Positions 31,609-34,573 of a stretch of DNA of 34,573 nucleotides are shown in pieces; positions within the stretch are counted from its first letter, which is position 1; each line of letters opens with the position of its first letter. Source of the stretch: a bacterium. GTDB taxonomy: Bacteria; Verrucomicrobiota; Verrucomicrobiia; Opitutales; Opitutaceae. The notes under the pieces were generated by a model. That model saw only the letters and a program-made list of their open reading frames with translations. It was not told the origin of the DNA and made no database searches. The DNA is taken from the NCBI GenBank assembly GCA_021782105.1, contig JAJXVO010000008.1:1-34573 (forward strand), read 5' to 3'. The position numbers were made by a program, and so were the translations under genes.

Positions 31609-32424
31609 ATGGGCGATGCGACATCACCGGATTTTGACCCGCGTCGGGCCTGCGCATGGCCGCATCGACTCAAGCAGGGGCCGATCCGCATGATCGCGCC
31701 CGAGGAACTGCGATCCTGGATACTCCTGGAGGACGCGGATCTGATCGTCGTCAACAAGCCAGGAGACACCGTGTGTCATCCCTCGAAGGCGGGTCCGTGG
31801 TCGAGCCTTGTGGGCGCCGTCCGCGAACACGCGTCCCTGGAGGCGGCTCACCTCATCTTCCGCCTTGATCGTGAGACGAGCGGCGTCGTCGTGCTGGCGA
31901 AGTCGTCCGCCATGGCGAGCCGCCTGCAGAAGGCCATGCAGCGGCGGCTCGTGCGGAAGGCCTACTTGGCGGTGCTCACCGGCGTGCTTCCGGGGGAGGT
32001 GACCGTGGACCAGCCCCTGGGGGACGACGAGCACAGCCCGGTCTTTGTGAAGTCCACCGTTCGCCACGACGGACAGCCCTCGGTGACCCGATTCTCGCCT
32101 ATCGTTTTCGGGGGAGGATTCACTCTCGCGCGCGTGGTCACCGAGACGGGCCGCAAACACCAGATCCGCGCCCACGCCCAATGGCTGGGGTATCCACTGG
32201 TTGGAGACAAGATCTACGGACCCGACGACCGGCTGTTCATCGAGTTTCTCGACAACGGCTACACTGCGGAGCTTGCGGCAAGGCTCCTGCTGCCGAGGCA
32301 GGCCCTGCATTGCGCGGAGATCGACCTACGGGAAGCCGGACTCGACCGCGTCTTCCGCGCTCCGCTTGCCCCGGATCTTGCGGCGTTCTGCCGTGCCCAC
32401 GGCATCAACGCCGACGGGCTCTGA
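31609..32424 (+). CDS. RluA-family pseudouridine synthase without S4 domain
   Basis: Predicted to isomerise uridine to pseudouridine in rRNA or tRNA. The 271-aa product has VVNKPGDTVCHPS (about 47-59) and the catalytic aspartate in IFRLDRETSGVVVLAK; the usual motif HRLD(R/K)xTSG has Phe here instead of His. Further family landmarks are RKAYLAVLTGVL, TETGRKHQIRAHAQWLGYPLVGDKIYG and ALHC near the end. No N-terminal S4 domain is present. The ATG at 31609 has a good SD (AGGAG, 9 bases upstream). A later ATG at 31690 would remove 27 low-conservation residues. It converges with kbl, 15 bases apart. Confidence 0.9.
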   Translation: MGDATSPDFDPRRACAWPHRLKQGPIRMIAPEELRSWILLEDADLIVVNKPGDTVCHPSKAGPWSSLVGAVREHASLEAAHLIFRLDRETSGVVVLAKSSAMASRLQKAMQRRLVRKAYLAVLTGVLPGEVTVDQPLGDDEHSPVFVKSTVRHDGQPSVTRFSPIVFGGGFTLARVVTETGRKHQIRAHAQWLGYPLVGDKIYGPDDRLFIEFLDNGYTAELAARLLLPRQALHCAEIDLREAGLDRVFRAPLAPDLAAFCRAHGINADGL

Positions 32425-32439
32425 CACCCCGCGCCCGGA

Positions 32440-33630
32440 TCAGAGGCCGAGTCCGCGTTTAACCATCCGGAATGCGTCGAGCGCCGCGTCGAGGTCGTTG
32501 ATCGAATGCGCAGCGCTGATTTGGGTCCTAATCCGTGCGGAACCCTGTGGGACGACAGGGTAAAAGAAGCCCACCACGTAGACGCCGAGTTCGAGCATGC
32601 GCGCGGCCGCCTTCTGCGAAAGCGCCGCATCGCCGATCATTACCGGCACGATAGGGTGGGGCCCTGGCCGGATATCGAGGCCGGCATCGGCGAGGCCGCG
32701 CCGGAAATGAGCCGTGTTCGACTCCAGTTTCGCCCGTAGCTCGGGGTGTTGGATCACAAGGTCGATTGCGGCGATCGAGGCTGCGGCGACGGAAGGGGCG
32801 AGGGAGTTGGAGAACAGGTAAGGCCGCGAACGCTGGCGAAGGAGGGCGACGATTTGGGCGCGGCTGCTCACGTAGCCGCCGCTTGCCCCTCCGAGCGCCT
32901 TTCCGAGCGTGCCGGTGAGGATGTCGACGCGTCCGGCGACGCCGCAATACTCGGGCGTGCCACGTCCGTTGGGCCCGAAAAAGCCGACCGCGTGGCTGTC
33001 GTCCACGGCGACCATCGCTCCGTGGCGCTCCGCGAGATCGCAGATATCGCCCAGCGGCGCGACATAACCGTCCATCGAGAACACCCCGTCGGTGACCACG
33101 AGCGTGAAGCGAGCACCGGCGTCCCTAGCCGCGCGCAGTTGGGCCGCGAGATCGGCCATGTCGCGGTTTCTGTAGCGGAAGCGGCGCGCCTTGCACAGGC
33201 GGATGCCGTCGATGATCGAGGCGTGATTCAATTCGTCGCTGATAACGGCATCCTGGTCCCCGAGCAGGGCCTCAAACAGTCCGCCGTTTGCGTCGAAACA
33301 GGACGAATACAGGATTGTGTCGTCGGTCCCGAGGAAGGCGCTGAGCTTCCGTTCGAGATCCCGGTGGACTTCCTGGGTGCCGCAGATGAAACGGACTGAG
33401 GACAACCCGAAACCCCAGCGGTCGAGTGCCTCTCGAGCGGCCTGGACCACGGTGGGGTGGTCGGCGAGGCCGAGGTAGTTGTTTGCGCAGAGATTGATGA
33501 CCGATGGGCGCCCAGGGGTGCCGATGTGTGCGCGCTGCGGTGTGGTCATCACGCGCTCGGTCTTGCGAAGGCCGGCGCTGTCGATGGCTGCGAGGGTACT
33601 TTCCAGATGAGCCTGAAACGAAGGAGTCAT
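32440..33630 (-). CDS. kbl: Glycine C-acetyltransferase (2-amino-3-ketobutyrate CoA ligase)
   Basis: PLP enzyme splitting 2-amino-3-oxobutyrate with CoA into glycine and acetyl-CoA, the second step of threonine degradation. The 396-aa product has the alpha-oxoamine synthase fold: [31 protein letters not shown], and [11 protein letters not shown]. The PLP lysine Lys244 is in [10 protein letters not shown], and [18 protein letters not shown] closes the protein. The frame is open upstream into tdh. The ATG at 33630 gives the standard length and starts five bases after the tdh stop, so tdh-kbl is one operon. Confidence 0.96.
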   Translation of the reverse strand: MTPSFQAHLESTLAAIDSAGLRKTERVMTTPQRAHIGTPGRPSVINLCANNYLGLADHPTVVQAAREALDRWGFGLSSVRFICGTQEVHRDLERKLSAFLGTDDTILYSSCFDANGGLFEALLGDQDAVISDELNHASIIDGIRLCKARRFRYRNRDMADLAAQLRAARDAGARFTLVVTDGVFSMDGYVAPLGDICDLAERHGAMVAVDDSHAVGFFGPNGRGTPEYCGVAGRVDILTGTLGKALGGASGGYVSSRAQIVALLRQRSRPYLFSNSLAPSVAAASIAAIDLVIQHPELRAKLESNTAHFRRGLADAGLDIRPGPHPIVPVMIGDAALSQKAAARMLELGVYVVGFFYPVVPQGSARIRTQISAAHSINDLDAALDAFRMVKRGLGL

Positions 33631-33635
33631 GGGGC

Positions 33636-34573
33636 TCAGATTTCCCAGTCTAGGACGATCTTTCCGCTGCGGCCCGACCGCATAAGCTGAAAACCCTGTT
33701 CGAATTCGGTGAATGGAAGGCGGTGGGTGATGACGGGAGTGATGTCGAGGCCGCTCTGGATCAAAGCGGTCATCTTGTACCAGGTCTCGTACATTTCCCG
33801 TCCGTAGATACCGCGGATCGTGAGCATGTTGAAGACGACCTTGTGCCAGTCGACAGACGCGGTGCCAGGCATGATCCCGAGCAGGGCGATGCGCCCGCCG
33901 TGCGTCATGTTGTCGATCATCTCCCGGAGGGCGGCGGGGTTGCCGGACATCTCGAGCCCGACGTCGAAGCCTTCGCGCATGCCGAGTTCGCGCTGGATCT
34001 CGGGCAATTTTTCTCTGCTGACGTCCACGGTGCGTGTTGCGCCCATGCGCTTGGCCAGGGCCAGCCGCGTGGGATTCACGTCGGTGATCACGACCTTGCG
34101 GGCGCCGGATTTGCGGGCGATGGCAACGGCCATGCAGCCGATTGGGCCGGCGCCGGTGATGAGGACATCCTCGCCGACCAGATCCCATTGGAGGGTCGTG
34201 TGGACGGCGTTTCCGAGCGGATCGAAGCACGAGAGCACGTCGAGCGGTATCGCGGGGTCGACCAGGACGGCGTTGCTGGCGGGGATGCAGAGATACTCCG
34301 CGAATGCGCCGTCGCGGTTGACGCCCACGCCTCGCGTATCCTTGCAGAGGTGACGGCGGCCGGCGAGACAGTTGCGGCAGACGCCGCAGACGATATGTCC
34401 TTCTCCGTCGACCAGGTCGCCCGGTTTGAATCCCTTGACGTTGTCGCCGCCCCGGGCGATCTCGCCGACAAACTCGTGTCCGATGACCATCGGTGGCCTG
34501 ATGGTCTCCCTGGCCCAGTCGTCCCAGTTGTAGATGTGGAAATCGGTCCCGCAGATGGAGGTCTTCTTCACAC
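33636..34573 (-). CDS. tdh: L-threonine 3-dehydrogenase, 5' end outside the window
   Basis: Zinc and NAD-dependent medium-chain dehydrogenase oxidising threonine to 2-amino-3-oxobutyrate, which Kbl then cleaves. The visible 312 residues contain the catalytic zinc site ([10 protein letters not shown] and GHEF) and the four-cysteine structural zinc loop [29 protein letters not shown], the NAD-binding GAGPIGCMA, and [14 protein letters not shown] and ITHRLPF follow. Compared with the family, about 33 N-terminal residues lie beyond the right edge; the codon read as a start at 34571 is internal. Confidence 0.96.
   Translation of the reverse strand, partial: VKKTSICGTDFHIYNWDDWARETIRPPMVIGHEFVGEIARGGDNVKGFKPGDLVDGEGHIVCGVCRNCLAGRRHLCKDTRGVGVNRDGAFAEYLCIPASNAVLVDPAIPLDVLSCFDPLGNAVHTTLQWDLVGEDVLITGAGPIGCMAVAIARKSGARKVVITDVNPTRLALAKRMGATRTVDVSREKLPEIQRELGMREGFDVGLEMSGNPAALREMIDNMTHGGRIALLGIMPGTASVDWHKVVFNMLTIRGIYGREMYETWYKMTALIQSGLDITPVITHRLPFTEFEQGFQLMRSGRSGKIVLDWEI

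Noticed and set aside
32419-32445. CTCTGA/TCAGAG inverted repeat spanning the RluA and kbl stops
   Set aside because: Only 6 bp with a 15-base loop, made largely of the two opposed TGA stop contexts; too weak for a terminator call.
1-34573. CRISPR arrays, insertion sequences, prophage or integrase genes
   Set aside because: No spaced identical repeats, transposase or integrase motifs, or phage structural genes were found.

Overview
The window reads as ordinary chromosomal DNA from a GC-rich, Gram-negative bacterium. The gene repertoire points to Verrucomicrobiota, perhaps an Opitutaceae relative. This is an inference from an EIIA-linked diadenylate cyclase, NfeD/flotillin and RodZ/FtsK blocks, a GH27 glycosidase with a divergent AraC regulator, TolB, the MEP isoprenoid genes, and many start codons that lack a Shine-Dalgarno (SD) sequence. 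No 16S gene is present to confirm it. Coding density is high, no gene-free stretch exceeds 300 bases, and I saw no phage, IS element, CRISPR array or clear pseudogene.

Layout, left to right. (1) 1-4.6 kb: the 3' part of a PTS EIIA-like/diadenylate cyclase fusion, rpmG (ribosomal protein L33), a small unknown protein, an Mrp/ApbC P-loop ATPase without the usual CXXC, and tolB. (2) 4.6-7.2 kb: a secreted GH27 alpha-galactosidase diverging from an AraC-family regulator, with a readable promoter and operator-like repeats between them. (3) 7.2-10.5 kb: a double-domain ThyX-like protein, an endonuclease/exonuclease/phosphatase-fold hydrolase, and an aldose 1-epimerase. (4) 10.6-14.4 kb: a tight operon of full-length NfeD, short NfeD, the flotillin-like FloA and an unrecognised membrane-anchored protein. 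(5) 14.5-18.2 kb: ftsK and rodZ (division and cell shape). (6) 18.2-21.9 kb: manA, a small AsmA-like membrane protein, grpE and dnaJ. (7) 21.9-28.2 kb: two overlapping peptide-binding lipoprotein genes joined to ispF and ispD, then pyrF and divergent ispE. (8) 28.3-34.6 kb: ptsI, tRNA-Arg(ACG), hpf, an SDR, an RluA-type pseudouridine synthase, and the tdh-kbl threonine-degradation pair, whose tdh gene runs off the right edge.

How the genes relate. IspD, IspE and IspF are three enzymes of one pathway, and Tdh and Kbl are consecutive steps from threonine to glycine. GrpE and DnaJ are DnaK co-chaperones. NfeD and FloA proteins are known to work together in membrane microdomains. GH27, AraC and perhaps the epimerase suggest use of plant-type galactosides. 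Enzyme I (PtsI), in the same window as an EIIA domain fused to a c-di-AMP synthase, raises the possibility that PTS phosphorylation informs c-di-AMP signalling.

The most interesting items are the EIIA-cyclase fusion, the tandem ThyX-like protein, the fourth gene of the NfeD/FloA operon, the alpha-galactosidase control region, a four-codon ORF coupled to manA, and the recurrent C/U-rich, SD-less leaders. None is proven to be a new system from sequence alone.
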